Assembly (NCBI GenBank): GCA_964612925.1
Contig: CAZTFU010000004.1
Coordinates: 1 to 64,000 of the forward strand
Length of the DNA: 64,000 nucleotides
Direction of reading: 5' to 3'
Source of the DNA: Phil1 sp964612925
GTDB lineage: Bacteria > Bacillota > Clostridia > Christensenellales > CAG-138
Shown here: in pieces, positions 1-8,035 of the stretch
Numbering within the stretch: the first letter of the stretch is position 1
Layout: every line of letters begins with the position of its first letter
The notes under the pieces: generated by a model
Database searches by the model: none
What the model saw: only the letters and a program-made list of their open reading frames with translations
Told to the model about the DNA's origin: nothing
Made by a program: the position numbers and the translations under genes

Positions 1-6
1 TTATGT

Positions 7-76
7 CCTACAGTAAGACTTTCAATCAAAGTATCTGCGGCGTAGCCGCTGTGCAAGCGGTGGAGGTTATGCCCTA
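7..76 (+). repeat. Left arm of a diverged inverted repeat
   Basis: The reverse complement of these bases matches 613-683 along about 70 positions with roughly a dozen differences, counted by eye. The best conserved core reads CCGCTTGCACAGCGGC in the right-arm orientation. Each arm also contains small internal hairpins. Confidence 0.65.
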
Positions 77-285
77 CAGGAAGAAAAAACCTGTGCGGTA
101 ATTCAATTATGCTGTCCCTGCCTTGTGTCGTTTTGCCCCGCGCATAGCGGGATAAGGAGGGGGGCGGGAAGTTCGAAGCCGAACGCCTGCGGTGCAGGAT
201 GAAGTGAGGCGGAGAACACGCAGAAGCAAGGAGCAATGCGAGCGGCAGCGAACAGTGCGACTATGCTTCAAGCGAAAGAGGGTTG

Positions 286-307
286 AAGGGGAGGATATCC
301 TCCCCTT
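286..307. repeat. 22-bp perfect palindrome
   Basis: Bases 286-296 (AAGGGGAGGAT) are exactly mirrored by 297-307 on the opposite strand. With no spacer it is more a palindrome than a loop-forming terminator, although a few central bases would open in RNA. It lies inside the inverted-repeat-bounded region and no gene ends next to it. Confidence 0.6.
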
Positions 308-479
308 AATCCTCTAACAAAGAAAAGCCAAAAGGAGTTCGTAGTATATAAGCAATTGCGGCGTTAGCCGATGTAGAAAACAATCTTATAACACTACAAA
401 CCCATCTTTCCTGCCTGCGCCTTGTGGCGCATGGGGTTAGTGCAATGAGCTTGTTTTGCTCTTTTTGCAGGGCGGGCTG

Positions 480-503
480 AAGGGAGGGAAGGGTCCCTCC
501 CTT
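480..503. repeat. 10-bp hairpin
   Basis: AAGGGAGGGA (480-489) pairs with TCCCTCCCTT (494-503) around a four-base loop. No T-run follows, so a terminator role is not supported. It is similar in composition to the palindrome at 286-307. Confidence 0.55.
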
Positions 504-612
504 GGAGCCCCCCTGCACCCCCTCCCAACCTACCCTCGCACGCTGGCGCGGGGCAAACGAGGTAAGTTGGGGAGGAGCATAGCCGAGTTACCACAGCAGT
601 TTTCTCTCGCTT

Positions 613-683
613 TAGGGCATAATCTACACCGCTTGCACAGCGGCTTGCGCCGCAGGGACTTTGAGTAAAAGGCTGACAGTAGG
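613..683 (+). repeat. Right arm of a diverged inverted repeat
   Basis: Partner of 7-76 in inverted orientation. The separation of the outer ends, about 680 bases, is the size expected of a small non-autonomous element, but no terminal target duplication could be identified. Confidence 0.65.
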
Positions 684-890
684 GAGAAAAAAGCCTCCCT
701 TGTGCAAAGGTGCCCTTTAGGGTGTGCCTTGTGCTGAGCTGTCTGCGTAGCTGTAAGTGGAGCAGGCTTAGAGGGCGTGTCTGCGCAAGCCGTAACTGAA
801 AGGGCACGATGGCATAAATCGACTAAGAATACATGAATGCACAAACTGTCGTGCAATACATATTTGCGCATGCCCTTATTTATATGAAAA

Positions 891-912
891 GCGGCGGTCT
901 TACGACCGCCGC
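891..912 (-). terminator. Terminator of the SH3b/sortase-like gene
   Basis: A 9-bp GC-rich stem (GCGGCGGTC, 891-899, with GACCGCCGC, 904-912) has a four-base loop. Read on the minus strand it is followed by TTTTCAT and lies 23 bases past the stop codon of the gene ending at 935. Confidence 0.8.
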
Positions 913-934
913 TTGTGCGTTTTGCTTATCCGCA

Positions 935-3271
935 TCAGCCCTTAAGGATCATGTAAAGGCTTTGGTTGTTGTTGCCTGATTTGTCGGCGCAGGTGATTAT
1001 GACCATCACCTTATCGTTTGAGGATATGCTGCCGAGCGTTGCGCCGAGGTACTTGCTGTTGCAGTAGCTCATCATGTTGTTTATCCATGTCTGCTTCGCG
1101 GTGCCGCTGAGGGTCGACTGGAAGGAGGCATAGTTCTGGATCTTCTTGCGCTCGGAAGAGCTGCTCATGGTGGAGCTTGAAAGTTCAAAGAAGCCGACGA
1201 GCGTCCAACTTGAAGAACCGTTATAGTTTATGTTGAACGTTGAGGTCTTTGCGCCCGAGCAGCTGCGGCCGCAGTATTCGCACTTGGACTTGCCAAGCCA
1301 TGCATTCTGAACGTGATGCAGTTCGTGCAGGCCAAGACCCGTGGTCTTGCTCTTGGCGACCTTGCGCATGTTGTGACCGTATATAACAGCTATGGAGTCG
1401 GTCTTGTAGCTGAGCGCGTAAATGTAGTTCTTGGAGGAGCTGTAGGCATTGTATACGAACGCTCCCTTTTTATCTATTGCGTTGCAGTAGATGTTTTCGT
1501 TTATATTGGTGCCCGCAACCTGTATGCTGCCCCAAATATCGGAAGAAGTTCCCGTGTAGGAGGCATACTGTGTGCCGCCCGCGGATACATTCGATACGCT
1601 TGCGCCCGTGCTTGCAGGAGTGCTTACCGCACTGCCGCCAACGCTTACATAGCTTTCGTTGAGATAACCCGTGTAGTTGCCGTATATGACCTTATACCAA
1701 CCGTTATTCTTGGAAGCATCCTCAAGTATGGTAACGCTTGCGCCCTTGGGAACCTGGTTACAGCCAGATACCTTGGCATAATCCGTGCCGGGGCCCACGC
1801 GGAAGTTCACCTTGCCCGTGGTAACGCCCGTGGTGGTCGAGGTAGAGGAGCTGCTTGAGCTTGATGTGTTATTGCCCCAGAGCGTTGACCATGAGCTGCC
1901 CGATGTGGTGCCCGAAGAAGTACCGCCTGTTGTGCCGTTTGAAGAGGTGCTGTTAAGCGTTACGGTAACGTACTTTGCGCTGATGTAACCCGTGTAATTT
2001 GCATAGGTGACCTTGTACCAGCCGCCATCGGTGCTTACATATTCAAGCACGGTAACGTTTGAATTCTTGGGTATCTTGGTGCAGCCCGATACAGTTGAAT
2101 ACGTGGTGTTTGCACCCGTGCGGAAGTTCACGCTGCCCGTGGTAACGCCCGTGCCTATTGAGGTTGTGGAAGTCACACTGCCGCTTGTGCCCGCGGAGGC
2201 GTTGCCGCTATTGCTATTGCCGTTGCCGTCGACAAGGGGATTCTTGCCGTCATAATAGGTGCTGTTCCAGTTGCTGTCCGCAATGGAGGGTGCGCCCGTC
2301 ATGCTTCCGAGTATGGAGCCTGAACCGCTGCTACTGCCATTGCCGCTTACCCAGCCCTGACCGGGGATATAATAACTGCCCGAGGAGGTAGTGCCCGAAG
2401 ATGTGGTGCCCGAAGAGGTTGTGCCCGTGGAGGCGGACGTGGTCACACGCACATAGGTTTTAAGCACATAACCGTTGTAATTACCCGCAGTTACCTTATA
2501 ATAACCGTTCTGCTCACCAAGTATGGTAACGGATGTATTCGGGGTCAGTTTTGCAACGCGGGAAGAGGAAGAATTCGCCTCCTTGCGCAGGCTTACCCAA
2601 TTGGAGCAATTGTATATAACGCCCGTGCTTCCGTTTGAAGTTGTTGAAGAGGAAGCAACGTTTACATAGCTTTTGAGTACATAACCGTTATAATTGCCCG
2701 CGGTTACCTTATAATAACTGCCTTGCTCACCCGTTATGGTGACGGAAGTGCCCGGTGTCAGCTTTGCTATGCGTGAAGAGGATGCGCTTGCCTCCTTGCG
2801 CAGGCTTACCCAATCGGTGCAGTTATATATAACGCCCGTCTTGGTAGTGGTGGTTGTCGTGCCGTTCGTGCCCGAAACGGTGGTGCCGTTCGTGGTGCCG
2901 CTTACGGTGCCCGTGGTGCCGTTGCTCTGCGCAACCAGTGCCTTTATGGAGCCGGTTTCGCCGCTTTTAAGCAGTATAGCGTCGTCAAGGCAGCTTGTGG
3001 GAACATAGCCTACATGTACGTCATAGCCTATGTAGCACCATTGGCCGTCACTCGTTATGCCGAAAACTATAACGGTCGTTCCCTCCGAAACGCGGTTTTG
3101 GCCCGTTACAAATCCGTAATTCGTACCGGGCCCGTCATAGAAGAATTCGTTGCTTACAACGGTCGTCGTGCCGACATACTGCGTTACGACCACGGCCGAT
3201 GAAACGACAACGGCACCCATCACGGTCATCAACGCCATTGCCAGCGCAAGAATACGAAAACTCTTTTTCAT
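935..3271 (-). CDS. Secreted SH3b-repeat protein with C-terminal sortase-B-like domain
   Basis: 778 residues with an N-terminal signal peptide (MKKSFRILALAMALMTVMGA). Five bacterial SH3 (SH3b) repeats are visible at about 30-105, 145-205, 217-277, 372-437 and 487-552. Repeats 2 and 3 are nearly identical (VSLRKEA, YYKVTAGNYNGYVLK). SH3b repeats commonly bind peptidoglycan. Ser/Thr/Gly-rich linkers separate them. Residues about 590-778 resemble a class B sortase: IQVAGTNI near the start, VIYGHNM with His633, and VMVIITCAD with Cys761. The Arg that follows Cys in sortases is replaced (NNNQSLYMIL; Gln770 or Ser771). A segment after His633 carries HELHH (649-653) and Cys664, Cys667 and Cys671 (CxxCxxxC), a possible metal site. 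No LPxTG motif or membrane anchor is seen. It may be a wall-bound transpeptidase-like enzyme or a pseudoenzyme. The start has AAAGGA upstream, and a terminator follows. Confidence 0.8.
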   Translation of the reverse strand: MKKSFRILALAMALMTVMGAVVVSSAVVVTQYVGTTTVVSNEFFYDGPGTNYGFVTGQNRVSEGTTVIVFGITSDGQWCYIGYDVHVGYVPTSCLDDAILLKSGETGSIKALVAQSNGTTGTVSGTTNGTTVSGTNGTTTTTTKTGVIYNCTDWVSLRKEASASSSRIAKLTPGTSVTITGEQGSYYKVTAGNYNGYVLKSYVNVASSSTTSNGSTGVIYNCSNWVSLRKEANSSSSRVAKLTPNTSVTILGEQNGYYKVTAGNYNGYVLKTYVRVTTSASTGTTSSGTTSSGTTSSGSYYIPGQGWVSGNGSSSGSGSILGSMTGAPSIADSNWNSTYYDGKNPLVDGNGNSNSGNASAGTSGSVTSTTSIGTGVTTGSVNFRTGANTTYSTVSGCTKIPKNSNVTVLEYVSTDGGWYKVTYANYTGYISAKYVTVTLNSTSSNGTTGGTSSGTTSGSSWSTLWGNNTSSSSSSSTSTTTGVTTGKVNFRVGPGTDYAKVSGCNQVPKGASVTILEDASKNNGWYKVIYGNYTGYLNESYVSVGGSAVSTPASTGASVSNVSAGGTQYASYTGTSSDIWGSIQVAGTNINENIYCNAIDKKGAFVYNAYSSSKNYIYALSYKTDSIAVIYGHNMRKVAKSKTTGLGLHELHHVQNAWLGKSKCEYCGRSCSGAKTSTFNINYNGSSSWTLVGFFELSSSTMSSSSERKKIQNYASFQSTLSGTAKQTWINNMMSYCNSKYLGATLGSISSNDKVMVIITCADKSGNNNQSLYMILKG

Positions 3272-3344
3272 TTCCTTTATTGATCCTTTCTTTTTGCTTA
3301 TTCTTTATATTGAATGAATTGCAAACGCCTTATTGTTTGGAATA

Positions 3345-3851
3345 CTATTCCGCCTTATCCTCGCCCTTTTCGGTGTCGCTTTCACTCTTTTCTTCCTCAT
3401 CATCAAACACGAATGCGGCACGAAGCTTATCCTTCTGCTTCTGTATGGCAATTTCATCCTGCTTGCGCTGTTCTTCCATGGCGGCCTTACGGTCGGTGGT
3501 CACTATGTTGATAACAAGCATTCCCACAAGTGCAACAAGGCCGAGCACCCAACAGATATTGCTTACGGTAACAAGTGCCGAATTATCGTAGAAGAAGAAT
3601 TCTATAATGCTGTCCGCCACCATGAATACGGCACCCGCAAGCGCGGCAAGCCTTATATACAGGCGATACTTCTTTTCATCGATCTTCAAAAACTTGTTTT
3701 CAAGTATTTTGCCCTTACCGAGTGCCGCAACGTACAGTAGATACAGCGCTATTATTATCTTGAAAATAGGCATGTAGTTGAGCGATCCGTCACTTGTGGT
3801 AAGCGCGGGGTTGGCTTCCATGGCGAGCATGGCTGAGGTGAAAGTTTTCAT
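3345..3851 (-). CDS. Small membrane protein of unknown function
   Basis: 168 residues, family not recognised. About three hydrophobic segments are visible (near 28-45, 68-88 and 95-115), followed by a charged, probably cytoplasmic tail with a short coiled-coil-like stretch (MEEQRKQDEIAIQKQKDK) and an acidic end rich in Glu, Asp and Lys. GGAGAAG lies 5 bases before the ATG. The gene sits between the secreted SH3b protein (73 bases downstream) and the DUF815-like gene (102 bases upstream), all on the minus strand. Co-transcription is possible but not shown, and no function can be inferred from the sequence. Confidence 0.75.
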   Translation of the reverse strand: MKTFTSAMLAMEANPALTTSDGSLNYMPIFKIIIALYLLYVAALGKGKILENKFLKIDEKKYRLYIRLAALAGAVFMVADSIIEFFFYDNSALVTVSNICWVLGLVALVGMLVINIVTTDRKAAMEEQRKQDEIAIQKQKDKLRAAFVFDDEEEKSESDTEKGEDKAE

Positions 3852-3953
3852 TCGTTCTTCTCCGATCTTGTTTAGAATATAATACCAACTTTCGGGGCTT
3901 TTATAAACCCCTTTAAGTCAATGTTCAAAATTTGTTTACGCTTTCGGCGTTGG

Positions 3954-5318
3954 TCATTCGTGCGCTTCCATATAGCGTGAGGCGATAAGCTCCGCCGCGG
4001 CAATGTTCAGTTCGCGCTGTGCATCAAGCTGATAATCGACCGCCGCATTCCTAAGCCACGCTTCGTCCGCCTTGGCATACGGCATATACTCAAGCACAAA
4101 TTCCGCCGCCGTGCGCACAAATGCATCAAGGTCAAGCCGATTAAAGCCTATCTTTTCGGGAAAATCGTCAAACCCGGCGGATGAGGCGGCACTTGCCGCA
4201 ACAAGCACGTTCCTCGGTGCGCCCGCACCAAGGCTGTGCCTCAGCATGGGCTTCCATACTTCATCGTCCGCATTTTCCATAAACAGCATGAACCTTAGCG
4301 GCTGCCGTTCAAGCCTTTCAAGCAGCATGACAGCCTCTCTCCCATTTGCGGGAGTTGCGCACACAAGCCTTAATTCGGGAAATTCCTCGGCCATCGAGCG
4401 CACAAGCGTTGCCTTACCCATTGCATCCGCGCCGTACAGCAACACGGGATTTGCCTTATTGCCGCGCATAAAATCGATTATTCTTTCGCTCAGAGCCTGC
4501 CTTGCTTCCGCCTGACAGGTAAGTTGCAATGCACAGCTCGGCTGTTTTGCGCATTCAAGAATTGCACCGTCCCTTTGCAAAAGCACTCTGCCCTTTAAGA
4601 ATATGCCCGTCCCGCTTGATGCAAACATATTGAAAAGATCCTTCGCCATGCTTTTCCAGCTCGGGGATTCCATAAGGCGCAAATACATCTCTTCAAGCAC
4701 TTCGTCCGCCGCATATTCGCCGCGCACTTCTCTCTCTCCGTAATCCCATGTGAGCCATTCCGCTTCCGCCGGCGGCTGTGGTGGTGCCATAAGGTCACCC
4801 GGCAGCGGCATATCGTTGCCGCGCTTCAGCTTGGGCTCCGTTCCGCCCCATGCGGCCGTTGACATTACGGATATGTCATCCCTTGCATAGCGGGAATGAT
4901 TTCTAAGCTCCCTGCCGCGCTGTATGCACATGCGGCTTATATCCGATGCGTCAAGCGAGGCAAGCTCCCCAAGCACGTCAAGATCGTTTTGGAAAAGCAT
5001 CAACTCCGCCTCATCAAGCAGCCCTTGTGCCGAACTTAGTGCAAACGGATGCTCATTTTCCACGGCAAGCCATATCAGATAATCCGTAAAAAGACTGCCG
5101 CTCACCCTGCGCGCAGGGCTTTGGGCAAGCGCACGGCAAAGCGCGTGGTGCTTCATATATGCGCGCATAAGCTGCCCCGACAATATACATTCCGCAATGT
5201 CTTGAAGCAGTGCCATGGGGCTTGACTCGTCCCCTTGGCCAAGCATAGTGAGCCGACCCGTCAGCGCAAGCAACCTTTCTGCGCCGTCCCGAGCGGAGCA
5301 ATCATGAAAGTTTCGCAC
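3954..5318 (-). CDS. Degenerate DUF815-family AAA+ ATPase
   Basis: 454 residues, about the usual length of DUF815 predicted ATPases. The layout fits: an all-helical N-terminal half, a WKSMAKDLFNMFASSGTG segment, then an ATPase core from about 290. The core motifs are eroded. The P-loop reads LLYGADAMGKATLV, with Ala where the family has Ser/Thr directly after GK. The Walker B position reads FMLFMENAD instead of the family's FILFIDDLSF. The ATSNRRH-type motif reads AASAASSAG. ATP hydrolysis is therefore doubtful, and it may act as a structural or regulatory pseudo-ATPase. Translation probably starts at GTG 5318, with GGAGG six bases upstream. It is transcribed away from the opp operon, whose terminator lies about 115 bases upstream of this start. 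Family assignment is by motif resemblance only. Confidence 0.7.
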   Translation of the reverse strand: MRNFHDCSARDGAERLLALTGRLTMLGQGDESSPMALLQDIAECILSGQLMRAYMKHHALCRALAQSPARRVSGSLFTDYLIWLAVENEHPFALSSAQGLLDEAELMLFQNDLDVLGELASLDASDISRMCIQRGRELRNHSRYARDDISVMSTAAWGGTEPKLKRGNDMPLPGDLMAPPQPPAEAEWLTWDYGEREVRGEYAADEVLEEMYLRLMESPSWKSMAKDLFNMFASSGTGIFLKGRVLLQRDGAILECAKQPSCALQLTCQAEARQALSERIIDFMRGNKANPVLLYGADAMGKATLVRSMAEEFPELRLVCATPANGREAVMLLERLERQPLRFMLFMENADDEVWKPMLRHSLGAGAPRNVLVAASAASSAGFDDFPEKIGFNRLDLDAFVRTAAEFVLEYMPYAKADEAWLRNAAVDYQLDAQRELNIAAAELIASRYMEAHE

Positions 5319-5431
5319 ACTGCACCTCCTTATCGGTTAGCCTATTCCCTTATATAATACCACACATCCGTCCATTTGCCATAGTGCTGTTTCAAATTTT
5401 ATGTGCATTCCCCATTCAAAGCCGCAATAAA

Positions 5432-5460
5432 ACACAAAAGGGAAGGTCGAGTGCCTTCCC
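5432..5460 (-). terminator. Terminator of the opp/cyanophycinase operon
   Basis: On the minus strand GGGAAGG (5460-5454) pairs with CCTTCCC (5446-5440) around a seven-base loop. It is followed by TTTTGTGTTTTATT. It lies 20 bases past the stop of the AstE/AspA-like gene. Confidence 0.8.
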
Positions 5461-5479
5461 CGTTTAATTCATGCTTTTA

Positions 5480-6364
5480 TTATTGCCGTTCTTCTCGAAT
5501 GTATGTGTATACGAACAAGTCATCATCAAATATATACGAAAGCGGAAGTATGCTCATTATCATTCCGTCCTCGTCGGCGCATACATCGTGACCGTTTATG
5601 TATCCAACCACATCACCCTTTTTGACATTTGTGCCCTTGCCCACAATCGGACGCCAAAGCCCCGCTTCGCCCGCATAAGCATCGATAAGCTTGCCGTAAA
5701 AGCGCGGTGCCGTGCCTTCTATGCATCCGCTTACAACGCCCATGCTTTTTAGGGCATCAATAAGGCCGTTATAGCACATTTGGGAATATTCTTCGTTTAT
5801 TGCGCCGCCCGCAGTACCCGATGGTATTTCTATTATGCAGGCGGCTTGGTTGCGCTTGCGGCAGGATTCCGTGAAAAGCTGTCCGCCAAGTCCTTCCGAA
5901 TGAACGGCAACGGGCATTGTTATGCTGTTTACAAGGTCGCGCACACGCTCGGATTCGCTGTATACCGAAAGTATGTAAGGCAACCCGTGCTGTCCGCAGC
6001 AATGAAGATCTATCAGCACATCAGCATCCGCCGTTTCCTCATAGATTGCGACGGCAAGCTTATATGATATGCTTTTGCCCTTATCCCCGGGGAAAACGCG
6101 GTTAAGATCCACCCCGTCGAACGGACTGCGCCGCTGCATACAGCGCGTTGCGTTCGGATTTATGCGCGGAATTATCTTTACCGTACCGCAAGCGGGTTCA
6201 TTCTCCGTAAAAAAGTCTATAAGTCTTTCCGCAACGTAAATGCCGCTTACCTCGTTGCCGTGTATGCCCGCGGTAAAGGTTATGTGCGGACTTCCACTGC
6301 CGAATGTATACACGCTGTATTGTGTGGTTATGCCGTGTTCGCTCACGGTGACTGTATTTATCAT
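5480..6364 (-). CDS. AstE/AspA-type succinylglutamate desuccinylase/aspartoacylase family amidohydrolase
   Basis: 294 residues from the ATG at 6364, which follows AGAAAGGATAATGAT; an in-frame upstream extension exists but has no better start. The protein belongs to the M14-like zinc hydrolases that remove acyl groups from amino acids. Zinc ligands are visible as GIHGNE (His35, Glu38) and LIDLH (His121). DLNRVFPG and the EIPSG motif with the probable catalytic Glu are present. A C-terminal beta domain extends from about 220. It is the last gene of the opp operon, 29 bases after the small membrane protein, and is followed by a terminator. The operon context suggests it deacylates an amino acid or dipeptide released from the imported peptide, for example acyl-Asp or acyl-Arg. 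The exact substrate cannot be read from the sequence. Confidence 0.85.
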   Translation of the reverse strand: MINTVTVSEHGITTQYSVYTFGSGSPHITFTAGIHGNEVSGIYVAERLIDFFTENEPACGTVKIIPRINPNATRCMQRRSPFDGVDLNRVFPGDKGKSISYKLAVAIYEETADADVLIDLHCCGQHGLPYILSVYSESERVRDLVNSITMPVAVHSEGLGGQLFTESCRKRNQAACIIEIPSGTAGGAINEEYSQMCYNGLIDALKSMGVVSGCIEGTAPRFYGKLIDAYAGEAGLWRPIVGKGTNVKKGDVVGYINGHDVCADEDGMIMSILPLSYIFDDDLFVYTYIREERQ

Positions 6365-6393
6365 ATCATTATCCTTTCTCTTGCATGGCGCGT

Positions 6394-6813
6394 TCATATC
6401 GCGCTGAGTATCAGCATCAGTATGCCGTTCAACGCATAAGCCGCCGCACGGCAAACGCATTGTTGTTTGAACGTAAGCTCGTTTTCATACCGTTCGTTGG
6501 TATCGTCAAGGTCATCGTCCGTGCCGTGGCGCGGAGAATTCAATCCTATGCGCGGTCGCTTTCTTTTTTCGGCTGGTGACTGAAGATAATACGGCACGCT
6601 CTGTGGCTTTTTTCGCTTTAGCAGCTTTGTAAGGTCGGTGCCCTTTGTTTTAAGGTAAAAAAGCCACCCCACAAGCAGATACACCGCCCCCGCAAGTCCC
6701 GCAAACCAGCCCGCATATACTCTTTCAAAACGCGAAAAGCACATTATAAGCCCATATACCAATATGCATACGGCCAAATTGAATACGGTTTTTTCAAATA
6801 TACGCTTTGCCAT
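6394..6813 (-). CDS. Small membrane protein in the opp operon
   Basis: 139 residues from ATG 6813 with GAGGG ten bases upstream; a TTG start at 6837 would overlap the preceding stop and is less likely. Two N-terminal hydrophobic segments (about 10-30 and 35-55) are followed by a basic, Lys/Arg-rich cytoplasmic stretch, an acidic stretch (TDDDLDDTNERYENE), and a third hydrophobic segment at the C-terminus (AAAYALNGILMLILSAI). The family is not recognised. It lies between cyanophycinase and the AstE/AspA-like enzyme with short gaps, so it is almost certainly co-transcribed. It may be an accessory of the transport or peptide-degradation system, but there is no direct evidence. Confidence 0.75.
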   Translation of the reverse strand: MAKRIFEKTVFNLAVCILVYGLIMCFSRFERVYAGWFAGLAGAVYLLVGWLFYLKTKGTDLTKLLKRKKPQSVPYYLQSPAEKRKRPRIGLNSPRHGTDDDLDDTNERYENELTFKQQCVCRAAAYALNGILMLILSAI

Positions 6814-6833
6814 AATCACATTTCCCTCGCCCG

Positions 6834-8021
6834 TCAACCCACCTTTACGGTTTCTATGTCCATATACACGTTTTCAAGCGAAACATGTTTTCCGATATAT
6901 CCGCGTGAATTTTTTCCTCTGTAATAGCGAAGTGTTACGAGATACGTCGTATCGTCCGCTTCATACACCACAGCGCCCTTTATATACGGCATTCCGTTTT
7001 GCTCATCGCGATACATATCCGTTTCATTTCCGCGCAGATAGTATTTTGCCATTTGCGCATCAAAACTTGGGCTACAGGTTATAAGGTCCGTTATATAGTC
7101 GCGATAAAATTCAAAATCCCGTTCACACTCGGTAGCGGCAGGTGCAAACACGGCCCGCTGAGCGGCAATGTCAAATTCGTCTCCCCTTTGCACACTGAAA
7201 AGCCTTATGCCGCGATAGCAGCCGTTTGCGGTTTTTTCGGCATTTGTGCAGTCCGCGATGAACACGTTTGCACTGCCAAGCACTCCGAACCTGCCCGCAT
7301 GATAAACAAGCGCCGTGTCCTCGCTTACGGCATAGCCCATGCGAACGCCCTCCTTATTGCTAAGGCAGGCTTCTATAAGTCTTAACAGTCTCGGCCGTTT
7401 ATTAAAGTGCTGATCCACTATTCCGTGTAGGAAAAAGCCCAGTCCGCGTGTTATCGTAAGCGGGTCACACGGGTCATCTTTTTCGCATTGTTCGTCATAT
7501 TTGTCATAGCCGAACATTATGTCTCGACTCAACACGCCCCTGTCGTTGCCCGAACCTATCATAACGCGGCTCATTATTGCGGCTCCCGCACTGCTGCCGC
7601 CTATAACGCCGCCCGATGCATATATTTCTCTGAGCTTTTTCAGCAATAGCGTGTCCGTGCCGTCCTGTCTTATAAAACAGTTGGCCGTGTAATACTGATC
7701 TCCGCCCGTGAACCAAACGCCGCTCACACCGTCAAGCAATTCAACAAGTCCGTCCGCATCGCCGCTCATTGCGTTGCGGCCGCGTTCATCGCGCACATGG
7801 GGTGCATAAAGCGGCACAAGCACGCAGTTTTCTTCCTTTGCGCCAAGGCGTACAAAATCATCTCTGTATGTGCGGAAGGTATCGTCCGGGTCAAGTCCCG
7901 ATGCCGATACTATGAACGCAAACCTTGCTTTGCTGCCGCCCGCGCACTCTATAAGTGCCGAAAACACTTCATCACTGCTGTTTATAAGGCCGCCGCCTAC
8001 TATAAAAAGTGTCCCTTCCAT
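6834..8021 (-). CDS. Cyanophycinase-like serine peptidase (family S51)
   Basis: 395 residues from ATG 8021, which has GGAGGT six bases upstream. Family S51 cyanophycinases cut the Asp backbone of cyanophycin (poly-Asp with Arg side chains) and release beta-Asp-Arg. The nucleophile elbow GGSSAGAA is present, with Ser144 as the expected nucleophile. So are FTGGDQ (Gln109) and DQHFNKRPRLLR (203-214), which keeps the DQHFxxRxRxxR pattern of substrate-pocket residues in characterised cyanophycinases. No signal peptide is seen, so it should act in the cytoplasm. About 130 extra C-terminal residues exceed the size of CphB. It overlaps closely with the upstream fused ABC ATPase and shares the operon with an oligopeptide importer; iadA, encoding a beta-aspartyl dipeptidase, lies in the divergent arm. 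The true substrate could be another beta-aspartyl peptide. Confidence 0.88.
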   Translation of the reverse strand: MEGTLFIVGGGLINSSDEVFSALIECAGGSKARFAFIVSASGLDPDDTFRTYRDDFVRLGAKEENCVLVPLYAPHVRDERGRNAMSGDADGLVELLDGVSGVWFTGGDQYYTANCFIRQDGTDTLLLKKLREIYASGGVIGGSSAGAAIMSRVMIGSGNDRGVLSRDIMFGYDKYDEQCEKDDPCDPLTITRGLGFFLHGIVDQHFNKRPRLLRLIEACLSNKEGVRMGYAVSEDTALVYHAGRFGVLGSANVFIADCTNAEKTANGCYRGIRLFSVQRGDEFDIAAQRAVFAPAATECERDFEFYRDYITDLITCSPSFDAQMAKYYLRGNETDMYRDEQNGMPYIKGAVVYEADDTTYLVTLRYYRGKNSRGYIGKHVSLENVYMDIETVKVG

Positions 8022-8035
8022 AAGCATACCTCCCA

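Larger units (their letters stand above)
1..934. other. Non-coding, repeat-rich region
   Basis: No convincing gene is seen in these 934 bases. Short open frames exist on both strands, but they overlap one another, lack ribosome binding sites and encode Arg/Cys/Pro-rich low-complexity peptides typical of chance frames. The region contains a diverged inverted repeat (7-76 against 613-683), a 22-bp perfect palindrome (286-307), a 10-bp hairpin (480-503) and many smaller stems such as the one near 640-652. This density of secondary structure contrasts with the rest of the window. It may be the remnant or end of a non-autonomous mobile element or a structured repeat family; the left limit lies outside the window or at its edge. 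Confidence 0.6.

Noticed and set aside
306..871. Overlapping open frames of 70-137 residues in the left region
   Set aside because: They lie on both strands of the same palindrome-rich DNA, lack ribosome binding sites and have Arg/Cys/Pro-rich low-complexity sequence.
1313..1858. 181-residue plus-strand frame opposite the SH3b protein
   Set aside because: Antisense to the sortase-like and SH3b domains; composition typical of a shadow.
3890..3912. Weak hairpin between the membrane protein and DUF815 genes as a terminator
   Set aside because: The stem includes a G-U pair on the minus strand and no T-run follows.
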